Positions 36,317 to 48,270 of a stretch of DNA of 64,000 nt are shown here, in pieces. The notes under the pieces are model-generated. The model searched no databases, had not been told where the DNA came from, and saw nothing but the letters and a program-made list of their open reading frames with translations. The stretch's first letter is position 1. The number at the start of each line of letters is the position of its first letter. The position numbers were made by a program, and so were the translations under genes. The DNA lies in the NCBI GenBank assembly GCA_013399875.1, contig VXAZ01000469.1:235848-299847 (forward strand), read 5' to 3'. The DNA comes from Gymnorhina tibicen (taxonomy: Eukaryota > Chordata > Aves > Passeriformes > Artamidae).

Positions 36317-37395
36317 CCATCAAAATCCTGTGAAGCTGCAACAGCCTCCAAGAAAATGAGTAAAACAGCATTTGCAGGCAGCAAACATCCGTGCTCGGGG
36401 TCCTGCAGCAGGTGACTTACAGCACCTATAAATCCACGTGCAGCATCTTCTGAGGCCAGGCTGCTTTTAACACCCATCAAAAGACACCGGAAAAAGCGAA
36501 AGGAGATGGGAAAGAGAGGCAGTCCTCTAGAGACGAGCCCTGGCTGGGCGCAGGGGAGGCAGCACGTTCACACACCCCCGTTGCCTCCGATCCAGCTCCC
36601 ATTTGCTTCCAATTTTACACCTCGGAAGGATGCTGCTTATTCAGGCAGAGCCTTCAGCAACTGGCCCAGCCCCTGGGCTCCTGCTGCAGATGGTGCAAAG
36701 CACTGGAAAGAGGGTTGGGAAAAGCTTCCCCTGCGCTGGCAGCCGTGCTGTTGTGACACGCTGGCAGCAGAGAGGGGCAGAAAAGCCTCTGCTCGCTGCC
36801 ATCTGGCAGCCAGAGCTCAGGGAGCCAGGCTGGAGGTGAAGGGGAAAGGGGTTTCTCTGTTTACTCGCTTGTAGGAAGGAGGAGGAGGAGGTTAAACTGG
36901 GAGCAAGAGCCCGTTTGCCAGCCTGGCAGGGAGCACTGAGCCGCAGTGGTGACCCCTGCTCGCGTCTGCCGGAGCTGCTGCCGGAGGGCAGGTGAAAACG
37001 CAGGGTTCTTTGGTGCTGGGATGCGCTGGGAGCGAGAGCGGGCGCCACCGGACTCCACCCAGTGTTTGTTAAACCCCCTCTGGGAAGCAGCTTTATAGCG
37101 AAGGATTTGTGTGGGATTGCTGCTCGGCAGCGGGAGGGTTTGTTCTGAGCAGGGGGATACCGGGGGATGAGGAAACACGGCGTCTTAAAGCCCAAGGCTG
37201 CCGGGGCTCCCTGGCATTTCTCTCTTGCCGCTGCTTTGTAATCCCGGTTTGTGCTTCCCAGCCTCCCAGCAGGTCCCAAAAGCCCGGAGCCAAAGGGCAG
37301 CCGGATGTGTGGAGGAGGTGATCCCTCTGCGAGGATGTTCTGCTCAGCACTGCTGCGAGGAGGCAGCAGCAAACCCCACAGCAGCGTTTCCCAGC
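36317..37395. other. Intergenic, no gene recognised
   Basis: GC-rich. The minus-strand frame 36641-37372 (243 codons) has no family resemblance and no exon boundaries that I can defend. Confidence 0.4.
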
Positions 37396-37434
37396 TGGGA
37401 AAGCTTGGAAAAAGCTTGGGAAAGCTTGGAAAAG
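37396..37434. repeat. Short tandem array of an aaagcttgg motif
   Basis: Three aagcttgg units in about 35 bases (gggaaagcttggaaaaagct and following). Confidence 0.85.
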
Positions 37435-37907
37435 GCCACAGCCTCCGAGGAAGTGTCTGTGTGCAAGGGCTGCTGCGTGGCCCTCGCGCAGGAAGCTCAG
37501 CACTGCTCTAAGGAGGCTGGAATTCGGGTCAAGGAGGGCATCGAGTCAACTGCCCGCTTTCCCCTCACCTGAAGGCAGATTTGGAGGGTCCTTGGGCACG
37601 GGAGGGGATCCTTGTTCCAGGGCAGCTTGGGGGACGCCATGGGGATGGTCCCATCCAAGACAGGGAGCCCCGGGTGTGCAGAGCCCACCCCGAGCTGGCG
37701 GGTGAGCAGCACCACTGCACAGCGCCACGTCCCACCACGACTGCTGAAGGTGACGTTCCTTGTTCACCTCTCCTGGCTCTGAGTGCTTTCCGACTGACCT
37801 TGAGGGCTCCTCTCCCTGTTTGCTGCCTTCCCTGTGCCTTCCCCACAGCGATGGGCTGCTCTCTCTCCAGCAGCACGAGGGGATGGCTGGAGGCAGCACG
37901 GACACCG
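37435..37907. other. Intergenic spacer before the LTR
   Basis: No gene or repeat recognised. Confidence 0.45.
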
Positions 37908-38329
37908 TGATGCCTTAGGTGTTAACTTTTATATTTTTCAAATCCTGTACTGCCTAGTGTGTAACGCCGAAGTTCCGTGCGGCCTGTTAGCTGCTGTTCT
38001 CTCGTGCTGGTTGGACATAACCTCTCTAGGTTTGCTCTTCAAGGACACCGGGCCCCAAAATGTGTAAAGTAAAGTCTAAAGTCGGGGGGCAAACTTGGGG
38101 AAATTACATCATTAACTGCTATATTAACTGTTATAATTGGAGAATTAACCCTGATATGCAAATGGCCCAAACTTATAAAAGTGTGAAGAACTCGTGACCC
38201 AGGGTCCATCTTGGGTGTAGCCTTTTGACTGCCCAAGGTGTACGTCTGAAGGCCCTTCAAATAAACACCTGCTTCTGTTCTCTTATTTTTGTCTAGCCTC
38301 TGTTTTCAGGTGGCCACCTCGAGGCATCA
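37908..38329 (+). mobile_element. Solo LTR, avian ERVL-like endogenous retrovirus
   Basis: This 422-bp element begins TGATGCCT and ends AGGCATCA, a perfect 8-bp inverted terminal repeat with the canonical TG...CA. It has a TATA box in 'acttataaaagtg' (38174-38180), an AATAAA polyadenylation signal at 38260-38265, and 'gtctagcctctgttttcagg' near its end. This matches the structure and, from memory, the sequence type of avian class III LTRs. No internal retroviral genes flank it, so it is a solo LTR left by LTR-LTR recombination. No clear target duplication is visible (caccg before, accag after). Confidence 0.9.
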
Positions 38330-39837
38330 ACCAGAGATGACAGAAGCCCACCAGGATCCTCCTCGGCAGAGCTCTCGGCAGGGGAGGGAGTGCAGGAGCA
38401 CAGGACCCCAGCCCAGAGCAGAGCAGCTCCACCAGTGCCACAACCCAAGCTCCCCCCGCAGCCTGGAGAGCACCCTGAGCACAGCGGGGACGAACACCGC
38501 TCTCTGAGTGTGGCAGCCAGCCCTTCCACAGGTCCCTACTCCCAGCACAACAAACCCCATCACATCACACAGAGTGCTGCCTGAAAGGCCCTTAAAAGGC
38601 TTGGTTCAATACCTGTGTGGTTGTTAAAAAGCCTGGCATCGATTCTCTTTGCACACCCCCGCCAGCCCACCCCTCCCCGACCTCCCAAAATCCCCGCGCC
38701 GGGATCCCTTTGTGTGGCAGCAGTTTATGTAACACACTCAGTGCATCCAGACTGCGGAGGCCCTTGCAGAAAGCCCTTCTGAGCACACCTAAAGCTGCTC
38801 GTTCACCAGCTGGGAGATGTGGGGCACAAACCACTCACAGGGATGTTACAGCCGCGTGTGCTCCTTGCTCGCAGGCCCCGGCACTGCCCAGGAATTCAGG
38901 GGTGCCGAGGATTTCGTAGCTGCAGGGATGGAGCTGTGAAAAATAAATGGGCTTTGTTTGGTAGCTTCCTGCCACTTGTGGGAAACCGAGTGGTTTCAAA
39001 CAGCACGGCTTTTAAAGCTGGCTATTTTTAAAAGGAAGAAGTGAAGGAGATTTCCAGCTGACATCGGAGCGGCGAGAAGAGCTTGGGAAGCACTGGGAAG
39101 GAGACGGAGGCTTTGGAAATGCTCAGCCCTTCTTCCCTCCACAGCAGCAGTGGGAGAGACTGAAAGAGCCTCCAGCCCCACAGGGTCTGCATCACGCACT
39201 CCTGTGCTGGCCTTGGGTGGGCTGTGACCCCCAGGAATGGCACCTCCCCGAGGTGCCAGGGTTTTGTGCAGGAGCACCAAAGATTTTGGGCAGGAGCAGA
39301 GATGTGTGTGGGGTGAGCATCACCCCGCTCACCTCACACCAAGATTTGGGGTGGGATGAAGAGCCTTGACCCCCAGCAGGCAGCTGCTCACCTGTGGAAA
39401 CACAGCCCAACAGCTGGAGGAGGCATTTCCCTTATTTACAGCAACTTCCCGGGACTCCGGGTCAGAACTGAAAGTGGTTGCTTTTTGAGAAGCTATTTAG
39501 ACCTCTACAGAGAAACAAACACCATCTCCATAAATTCCAGCAATGTCGAGGGCAGCAGGATCAGAGAATATGTCCTGACCACGAATCCATCAATCTCTTC
39601 AGGAAAGAATCAATTTTTATGTGCTCGTAGCTGTGGGGATTATTGTTGACCTTGCGCGATCATAAATAGAAGGCACTTTTGGCACAGCCCCTGCTTTCAT
39701 CTGGCTCCTTTTTCTCTTCCTCTCTCTCTCTCCACTGCCCCATTTTTGGAAGGTAACTGCCTACTTTGCACCTGCCTACAGCAACCTCCTTCGGAAACAT
39801 CCATGCATCTTCATCTGCTAAAGGCAGGATCATCCAG
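38330..39837. other. Intergenic, no gene recognised
   Basis: No supported gene. Moderately AT-rich at 39430-39680. Confidence 0.45.
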
Positions 39838-40160
39838 AGAATCACAGAGTGGTTTGGGTTGGAAGGGAGCCTAAAGCTCATCTCATTCCACCCCCTGCTG
39901 TGGGCAGGGACACCTTCCACTATTCCAGGGTGCTCCAAGCCCCGTCCAGCCTGGACTTGGACAATTCCAGGGATGGAGCAGCCACAGCTTCTCTGGGCAT
40001 CCTGTGCCAGGGCCTCCCCACCCTCACAGGGAGCAATTTCTTACCAATATCCCATCTGACCCTGCCCTCTGGCCATGAAACCATCCTCCCTTGTCCTGTT
40101 CCTCCATGTGGAGGTCAAAAGTCCCCTTGGTGCTCCTGGGCTCCATCTCCTTCTGGGAAA
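39838..40160 (-). mobile_element. CR1 LINE 3' fragment, antisense, well preserved
   Basis: The sequence 'agaatcacagagtggtttgg', 'gttggaagggagcctaaagc', 'tgtgggcagggacaccttcc', 'cacagcttctctgggcatcc' and 'ccaccctcacagggagcaat' is a clear reverse-complemented CR1. The 5' boundary of the element (around 40160) is approximate. Confidence 0.92.
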
Positions 40161-41963
40161 TGCAGTGCTTGGGTTCACAGGAGCAGGACACGGCCGAGGT
40201 GGGTGAGTGGGGCACAGAGCAGCCTGGACGTGCCCCCAAACCATTTTCCCCCCTCATTCACACCTCCCCACAGCTGTGCTTTTCGCCACTCTGCGCCCAC
40301 AGATGCACGACCCCGGGCCAAGCTGGGCTGTTCAGCTGGGAGCTGTCGGAGCCGCTCCCGCAGCTCTCCCCTGCTCCCTCCGGCCCCCACAGCCGCGGGA
40401 TCCCGGGATGATCGGCCACATCCATCCACAACCATCATGAACCCGTGAAACCAGGCTGAGCCAAGGCACTGGGCAGCACGGGACCCTCAGCCCATGGCTG
40501 GGGGCACAGAGCAGCCAGCCCTGCTTGTTCTCTGGAGACTGAGCCCAGGGCTGCCTTTTCCTTCTTCTCCAGCACCCAGCCAATCAGCTGAATAACCAAG
40601 GAGGCAGCAATTAACCCGGCCTCTCCATCAGCCTGCTAACCAGCCTCTCCCAGACAGAAACCCACAGCCCTCCCTGCCACTCCAGGCAGCTCCAGAGAAC
40701 AAGATCACCAATAATTGTTCATCCTCTGCTCACCTCCGTCCCCACCCCGAGCCAGCCTGAGCTTCCCAAAATCCAAGGACAGGCAGCTGGGGCAGGGCTT
40801 TGCCGTCACACCCAGCTGTGACCTGGGGTGTTCCGTTCTTCCCACGCATGAGGACACCCCGCAGCTTGTCCCCAGAGCATCTCACCTCATCCCTGGGAGC
40901 AGCACAGCAGCTTTCAGCTCTGGGATGAGCCACGAGGCTGGATCGCGTTTCCCACAAAGCATCGCGCCCTTACGGATCCCGCGGGAATGAGGCGAGGCAC
41001 AGGTTCTGTGAAACTACTGAGGGGGAAAAAAAAAATATATATATATATATTTTACAGACCCATCTCCTGCACAGGCAGGCAGGTCTTTGAAAGCTGGAGT
41101 GCCTTGAAAAATCTGGGTCAGTTTTGTGAGATTATTTTGAAGGAGTGGAAAATCATTCTGGCAACATCAAACTGCCCCGTTTGGGCTTCCCCCCCCCCTC
41201 CCCCTCCCGAATAAAGTGCCTTGGAATGACTTTTAGTTCTTTATAATCTAGTGAAGTTAAATCAAAGTTAGACCCGAATAAAACGCCCCAAGTGGTTGGT
41301 GACAGAGCTGTGAACTCCCTCGGTGGAGCTTGGGGGAGCAGCCGGCTCTCTCGCCAGGCCAGCACTGCCACAGCTCATTAAGTGAGGCACTTCTATCACC
41401 CCTTCCCTCAGCCCTGCTCCTCCTTTTAGCCCAATTCCCTTCTCTTCCCAGGCCGGCAGACACCACCCCGAGAAACACAGACCAGGGAATTGTTCCCATC
41501 TGGGAACCACTGCCCTGTTTATGGGACGGGAATGAGGAAATATTTGCCTTATGGAAGGGCAGCACCCCCAGCACGGGGAGGAAGCTGCTTACACCCTGCC
41601 CTTAGCAGGAGGCACTGCCTTGTGCCCCGAGGGATGGTCCTGCTGCCCCACCACAGGCACAAGCCCCCCACATTCCCAGCACGTGCCAAAGCCACCTTCC
41701 CACGTAACGAGACCCACTTGGGGACACGAGTCCGTGTGACAGCAGCGTCACAGCGTGAGCACCCTGGGCATCACCAAGGATTCTCTGCTTTGGTGGAGAT
41801 CCCACCTGGATCAGCACCATCTCCTCCCCTTCCCCACCACCCCTCTTCCAGCAGTGACTGACCCCATTCGCTGCTGTGACCTCCCCTAAACGCAGCCTGA
41901 GCAGAGCCAGGCGAGGCTCCGAGCAGAGCGGTGCCAAAGGGCCACCCCACAAGGCCACCCCAT
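40161..41963. other. Intergenic, no gene recognised
   Basis: Contains an AT dinucleotide run (about 41035-41050) and a C-rich tract (near 41190). No gene. Confidence 0.45.
41035..41050. repeat. AT dinucleotide microsatellite
   Basis: Eight AT units following an A-run. Confidence 0.9.
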
Positions 41964-42273
41964 GGGCAGGGGATCACCCCAGACCCCTCGGAGTGGGCAG
42001 GGGATCACCCCAGACCCCTCGGAGTGGGCAGGGGATCACCCCAGACCCCTCGGGGTGGGCAGGGGATCACCACAGACCCCTCGGGGTGGGCAGGGGATCA
42101 CCACAGACCCCTCAGAGCAGGCAGGGGATCACCACAGGCCCCTCAGAGTGGGCAGGGGATCACCACAGACCCCTCAGAGCAGGCAGGGGATCACCACAGG
42201 CCCCTCAGAGTGGGCAGGGGATCACCTCAGACCCCTCAGGTTGGGCAGGGGATTGCCCCAGCCCCCTCGGGGG
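41964..42273. repeat. 31-bp minisatellite, 10 copies
   Basis: Units start with gggcaggggatcacc at 41964, 41995, 42026, 42057, 42088, 42119, 42150, 42181, 42212 and 42243, spaced exactly 31 bp. Variants form a 62-bp higher-order pair (42119-42180 and 42181-42242 are nearly identical). Because 31 is not a multiple of three, the array cycles through all three forward frames and creates 31-residue pseudo-repeats. Those open frames (up to 220 codons) are not genes. Confidence 0.97.
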
Positions 42274-45200
42274 CTGCAGCTGCCCCATCTCTGTGAGGTC
42301 CTGGTCCTGCAGAGAGGGCCCCCACCCCAGGGTGCTCTCAGGGCCACCCCCTCCAGCCCCCTCCCCACGCAGCTCATCAGGCTCCGTGCTGTGAGGACAG
42401 CAGACAGAGCAGGTGATAATTTCATTTCCCTTGCAAATGAGTCCACGTTCCTTCCCCATCCCCAGCACCTCATCAGCAGAGCCATCATCCCCACCCCGCT
42501 CCCTCCAACTCATCCCCCAGCCCCGCCAGAGCCATTTCCAGCCCACGAGGAGCCCTCGCTGTCCTCTCCCCACCTCACTGCAGGCAGGTTTGCTCACCGA
42601 TGGAGTTATTACAGTGAACCATGAATATTAACAACCCGCTTTTCCAGCAGACGTGGTTCCCTGAGTCACCATCCAGCGCCAGCTCCTGAAGCCCCTCACG
42701 TGGCTTAGGGTGGGATAATGCAAAAGGTGCCTGCTATGGAAAAGGGGCTTTGTGGATGTGGGGAGAGGGCTGAGGTCTGGGATGTGGGTGTGAGAAACTG
42801 GAAAACCCCAGCAGGGCCCATCCCAGCACAAGGGCCCCTCAAATCCCCACCACTCCTCACAGGGAACATTTTATCCCTGTTTCCTCATCCCTTGCCCTCC
42901 TCTGTCGAGGCATTCCCAACCCCACTGCTGCCCCAGGCAGGGTGGGGGTCCAAAATCAGCCAGCCCAAACACACAAGCTCTGCCAGGCTCCAGCTGTTCT
43001 GCCGTATTCCAGCAGCCCTGGGAGCTCTCCTGCTCCCCACAGACCATTCCCCAGCACAGGTGCTCTAAACTACACCATGCTGGAGCACGGTAATTAAAAG
43101 CAAGCCCGAAACCTTCCCAGGGACCTCAGAGCAAAACCCAGGCTGCAGAAAACTCCAGAAAACAAAGACTGGGGGCTCCTGAGTCCCCTCTTGGTCAGGG
43201 CACGGGTGCAGGCGCTGGATGGGGGTCACAAGGGGCAACCACAGAGCGATGCCACCTCCTGAGGTGCCACCTGCCCCGGGATCCCCGCTGTGGTTCATGC
43301 ACAGACCCCAGCGGCATCGACTCAGATCCCAGCAGCCACTGACCTCCCGGAGAGCCGGGATCCCACACTGCCTGGGCTGGAAATCCTGCAGGGAAGAGAG
43401 AAGGAGCCATTTAGGGGGGGAGTCCTTCTGCCCCCCAGGGCTCTCCTCACCCCGACCCGGCCCAGCCCACTGGTGCCCTCCCAAACCTCTGCCCTGGATT
43501 TTTAAGGCACTGGGGAGCCCTGAGGCAGCAGAGATGGGCTCCATCCTGCCCCCAGCCCTCCTCCCTGCAAAGCAGATGGGGACCAGCAAAAGCCAAGAGA
43601 GCCAGCAGGATCCAGCCCCACTTTCCTTAATTTCTGCTGAATAATTAAACCCTGGGAAGTTAACACTTTCTGCTTAAAAAACACCAGTTCCAGTGTTTGT
43701 AATTACTGTTTTATTGAAGCGTTAAAAATTAAAGGGCATCCTGAGGTTACAGCGAACATGAGAGCCGTGTTCAGCCCCAGCAAGGGCAAGCTGAGCTCTT
43801 GGGCACCAGCCCAGCACTGGGGGAGGGCACAGCCCCTCAATCTACCCCCAAAACCGGGAGTCTGGGCCACAAGCCCTGCCCTGCCCAGCCCAGCCCAGGC
43901 TGCCACCCCGAGGAGGGGACTCCTGAGAGCCCCCAAACTATCTCCCCTGCTGCTGTCAACACCCCCCAACCCTCCCCTCAGGGCACAGGGGTGGGGATAT
44001 CAACTCACAGAGGAGCCCCAGGCCCCCCAGCATCCCTGCTCCTGCAGCCAGGGACACCCCAGAGCCCCCCACCCGCAGCAGCACAGCCCAAATCTCACCC
44101 CTAACAACGCTTTATAGGCTCCCACCCTCCCTGCACCACGGAATGGGCTCACTGGAGCCAGGCTGGCCCCAGAATAATGCATCCAGACCCCGGGAATAGG
44201 GAACAAGGGCAGGAAGGTACTTTCAGTACCACGGCTGTGAGGAAACCTCCTCTCCTACCCCAGGTCTCATGAGCTCCCATCCCTTTGCCATCAATTCACC
44301 CCATCCCAAGTGGAGATATTCTTGGGATGTGCAGCCAGAGCATCTGCTGGCCCTGCAGGGCATGTGTGGGGCGGGGGGATGCCCTGATGTGGGGCAGTTC
44401 CCCCACCCCAGAGCAAGGGGACACAGCCAGCGCTGACCAGGCAGGGTCACAGCAGAAAATGAAGGGCTGGAAACGCCAGTGGGTGTTCCCCTGCTCATGG
44501 AACAGGGGAGTGGGCAGGCTGGAGAACCACCAGCCCTGGGGAGGGGCTCAGCACCTGCTCGTGGAGGGTCCCTCTGCCAGCTGCTGGATGTGGGGAAAAG
44601 TGGGGAGGGGACACAGAGCTGCTTCTCCTGTGCTGGGGATGCTGGGCAGGTGACCTCAGGCCCCAGCACCCCACATGTGCCAGCCAGGGCTGTGCCAGGA
44701 GCAGAGCTGGAAGGGCCAGGGGCATCCTGGAGTGTTTGAAACTGCGTGGCACAGGGAGCGTGGCCCGTGGGAAGGGTGACAAAAGCCACCTCGGTCCCCA
44801 CTGAGGACACCTCCCTCTTGAAAAGGAGAGGCTGAGCCCGGGGCTGGCGTGGCCCCTCCTGTTTTCTCAAAGTCCTGTTTCAGGAGGCAGAACAAACACA
44901 GAACCCAAACAGGAGATGCTTCACTGGTTCTGGGTGGGGAGGAAGAGCAGCTCGGTGCTGTTCCCATCACCTCAGTGCTGCCAAGCCAAGAGCATCCCCC
45001 ATCCCTCCAGCCTGTCCTGCCAGCCCTCATCCCAGCCCTGCTCTTCGTGTAACCCCTCTTGGGAGATGCCTCCTGATTCCACCCTCGGCTGCTTCAGTGC
45101 TCCTGTGCAATTCACAGGCCTGGCTGCTGGCAGCTGTGTGGCTGAGAGCCCAGAAATATCCAGCAGCTCTTTCCCCACCACCTTCCTCCAGTTTGGGCTG

Positions 45201-47831
45201 CTCTGCTCCCCGGTTTGGGGACTTGTTACTCCAGTTTTGCCCCTGATGACCCGCGTGGGGGATGCAGTGGGGCTCAGCCTTGCTCTGGAGCACCCGGCTG
45301 TCCCAGCCATCCCGTACCACATGGATCACCATCCCCACCGCCCGGGGACCGGTGGGATGCCCCCATAAACTCCCAAACTGGTTTCCATGGCAGTCAGTTT
45401 CCAACTCTCTCCTCGGTCTCCATGGCAATAACTCTTCTCGCTCCCCATCCAGGGTGGTGGGGCACTGCCAGGGGTTCCTCCAGCAGCTCCCCCAGTTTCC
45501 CCCAGCAGCTCTGCCCTGCAAGCAAACCAGTACAGCCAGTGCAGCTCCCTCCACCTGCACGGAGCCCGTCGGGTACCTGAGCAGCCGGATGAGGCACAAC
45601 CTTCCCGCAAACTCCATGAGAATCCAATTTCCTTCCCTCTGCCCACCCCTCACCCCCATCCCTGCTGGTTTCCCGCTGCTGTCTGCTGTGCTGGGGCTGC
45701 CTGGCAGGTACTTGGCGCTCTCCCAAGCCGAGGGCTGCAAACCATCCCCGTGGTAGCAGAAGGAGACAAGCTTTGTAAAAGTGACGCACGGCAGATGCAG
45801 ATTAATTTTATTTTACAGTCCTGCTGAGGCTCTTGAGCGAGTCCCCAGTATGGGACTAAAAATACCACCAGGGGCCTCGAGTTTTTATTTTTCCTGTTCA
45901 ACAACACTTACTACAAAAACACCCAGCCAAAATAGCAGCTACAAAACCGGCTGAGCCCCTGGTGGGCGATGGAGGAGCTGGGGGTGGGCAGGTGAGAAGG
46001 CTCTGCCTGTGCTGGGGTGGCCAGAGGAGGAGGAAGAGGAGGAGGAGGAGGAGCATCACCCTTCCTCTGCAGCAGAACAGGCTTCCAAGGAACATAACCC
46101 CGGGATCTGCGGCACACAGGTTCCCTGCAGCTTTGGATAATGCTGAGCCAAATGTAAGGAGCATAATCCTGCATTTTCTGTGCTACTGAATACTGGCAGT
46201 GTGATTTTGTCAGTGAATTTGTCCTTTCTGGGGTACTTAATGGAGCTTTGTCTGGCTGCTTTGATGCATCCAGGACACTGGGCATCTGAGATGCCCTTGT
46301 GGCCATGCTGGGAGCCAGTCATTGGGGAGAAGCCTCTGCAGGAGTCCACCTTTCAGCCTCCTGAAAGGCCAGTTTTCAATAGAGCACTGGCAGCGTCTTT
46401 CCCAGTGCCCAGGGAGGAGCCAGGCAGGTGTGGGGGTTTTACATCCCATGGCCCTGGAAGGAAATTCCCCAAGGTAACAGCCAAGGTGTGCTGGGATGCT
46501 CCCACAGCAGCTTCATGAGCAGGAGAAGGGTGCAGGGAAGAGGTTTAGGGGTTTTGCTGGCTGGGCTTTAGGGAGCAGGAGCAAAGCCTGAGCTGCCCCT
46601 GGGATCCGAGGGGTCCAGAGCCCCTCTTGTGATCCGGAACAAAGCAGGAGGAAAGGGCTGCTCCGTATCCCTGCTGAGGCCCACCTGGCGCTGCTTGGTT
46701 AAGGTGCCCAGAAAAAGAAGGACGAGCAGGTGCTTTCAGTCAGGCTCTCTGCAGCACAAAGCAGCAGTGGGGGAGTCCATGGGATGTCCCCGCACTTTGG
46801 TTTTCTGGTAGGAACCGGCCCGAACGGGAGCACGAGCAGCCGAATTCGCAGCGTCCTTGGAAAAGCGGTGCCGGTGCAGTTCAGTCAGGGGGTCACTGGG
46901 TCACAGCGGTGTCCCCTCACCTGTCCCCCATCCTGGGCAGCAGCAGGTCGAGGGGCCCAGACCCAGCCCCACCCCCCCAGGGGATGCCCGGGTGACAGCG
47001 CTGGTGTCACGGACACGTCACTGCACGTCCTCCCCCTCGTAACGCAGTTGAGACAGATAGTGCAGTTGTGGCTTGGGGGAAAGATGACTAACCATTATAA
47101 CCCCAATTACAGCTCCTAATTGGGATTAATTTGGTGAGTTAATTAAGTGTGGAAATCTGTTGCCTCCCACTTTTCTTTTTTATGAACTTCTTGCTCCCAA
47201 GCCCGGTCCCGGCCTGGCCACACCTGGGCACAGCTGGAGGGCAGGGGACAGTCACTGCTGTGTGGTGACACCGAGATTGTGGTGCCACTGCTGGTGACAG
47301 CCAGACGGGCTCCACCTCAGCACCCAGCCACTGCCACCATCTGGCCCTGATGCAGAGATGGCAAAGGGTGGGGACAGGAACCAAGAGGGCTCAGACCTCA
47401 GTGCCACACCTGAACGAGCCTTTGCAGAGGGGCAGGAATGCCACAAAAGCCGTGGGGACAGCAGCAGCCAAGGAACATCCTTCTTGCTGATGCACCGAGG
47501 GTCTGGTGGCTGAGGAGCCTCGCAGGTAAGCGCGGTGGAACATCCTCCTCAGTCTCCAGGGCAAACCATGCAAGGAAATCCTGGTGTGCCAGTCTTGGTG
47601 AGAGCGAAGGACGTGGGGCAAACCACACCCAGGGGCTCAGTGGGCAGCAGAGGTGCAGGATTGGGAATGCCAGGAAAGGGAGAAGCAGCAGCTCCAGTGC
47701 CCAGGCTCTGTGCAGCAGCCAGGGCAGCCGGGAGTGCCTTTCCCTGAGGAAAGCATTGCTGGAAGGCACAGACAGGAGCTCCCCACCCACAGCTTCTGTA
47801 GGAGAAGGACATGGGTGGGTTCCTGTGGGCC
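42274..47831. other. Intergenic, no gene recognised
   Basis: GC-rich with many chance frames. It has a GAG triplet run at about 46023-46053 and an AT-rich patch with TTAATTAAG near 47090-47160. No exon chain was found. Confidence 0.45.
46023..46053. repeat. GAG/GGA trinucleotide repeat
   Basis: The run 'agaggaggaggaagaggagg' continues as further GAG units. Confidence 0.9.
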
Positions 47832-48270
47832 CAGAGGAGGCCATGGAGATGCTCCAAGGGCTCTGCTCTGGAGCCAGGCTGGGAGAGCTGGGGGTGTTCA
47901 TCTGGAGAAGAAAAGGCTCCAGGGAGACCTCAGAGCCCCTTGCAGTGCCTGAAGGGAGCTGATAAGAAAGATGGGGACAGACTTTTTAGCACGGGCTGTT
48001 GTGATAAGACGAGGGTTTTAAACTAAACCAGGATCATTTCAGACTGAATACAAGGAAGAAATTATTTATGGTGAGAGTGGGGAGGCCCTGGCACAGGGTG
48101 CCCAGAGAACCTGCAGCTGCCCCATCCCTGGAAGTGTCCAAGGCCAGGTTGGATGGGGCTTGGAGCAACCTGGGCTAGGGGAAGGCATCCTGCCCATGGC
48201 AGAGGGTTGGAATGAGATGAGCTTTAAAGATCCCTTCCAGCCTCAACACCATTCCATGATTCTGTGATTC
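47832..48270 (+). mobile_element. CR1 LINE 3' fragment, sense, nearly intact 3' end
   Basis: From 'gctccaagggctctgctctg' through 'ggagaagaaaaggctccagg', 'ccccatccctggaagtgtcc' and 'ctgcccatggcagagg' to the tail 'ccattccatgattctgtgat'. It belongs to the same subfamily as the element at 300-720, but without the latter's internal deletion after 'ccaggttg'. Confidence 0.94.

Noticed and set aside
36641..37372. 243-codon minus-strand frame
   Set aside because: GC-rich, with overlapping frames on the other strand, no recognisable domain and no exon boundaries.
41964..42273. CRISPR-like array at the 31-bp repeat
   Set aside because: The units are contiguous with no unique spacers, so it is an ordinary minisatellite in a vertebrate genome.
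41876..42624. Overlapping 172-, 121- and 220-codon plus-strand frames with internal amino-acid repeats
   Set aside because: They are all translations of the 31-bp minisatellite in different phases.
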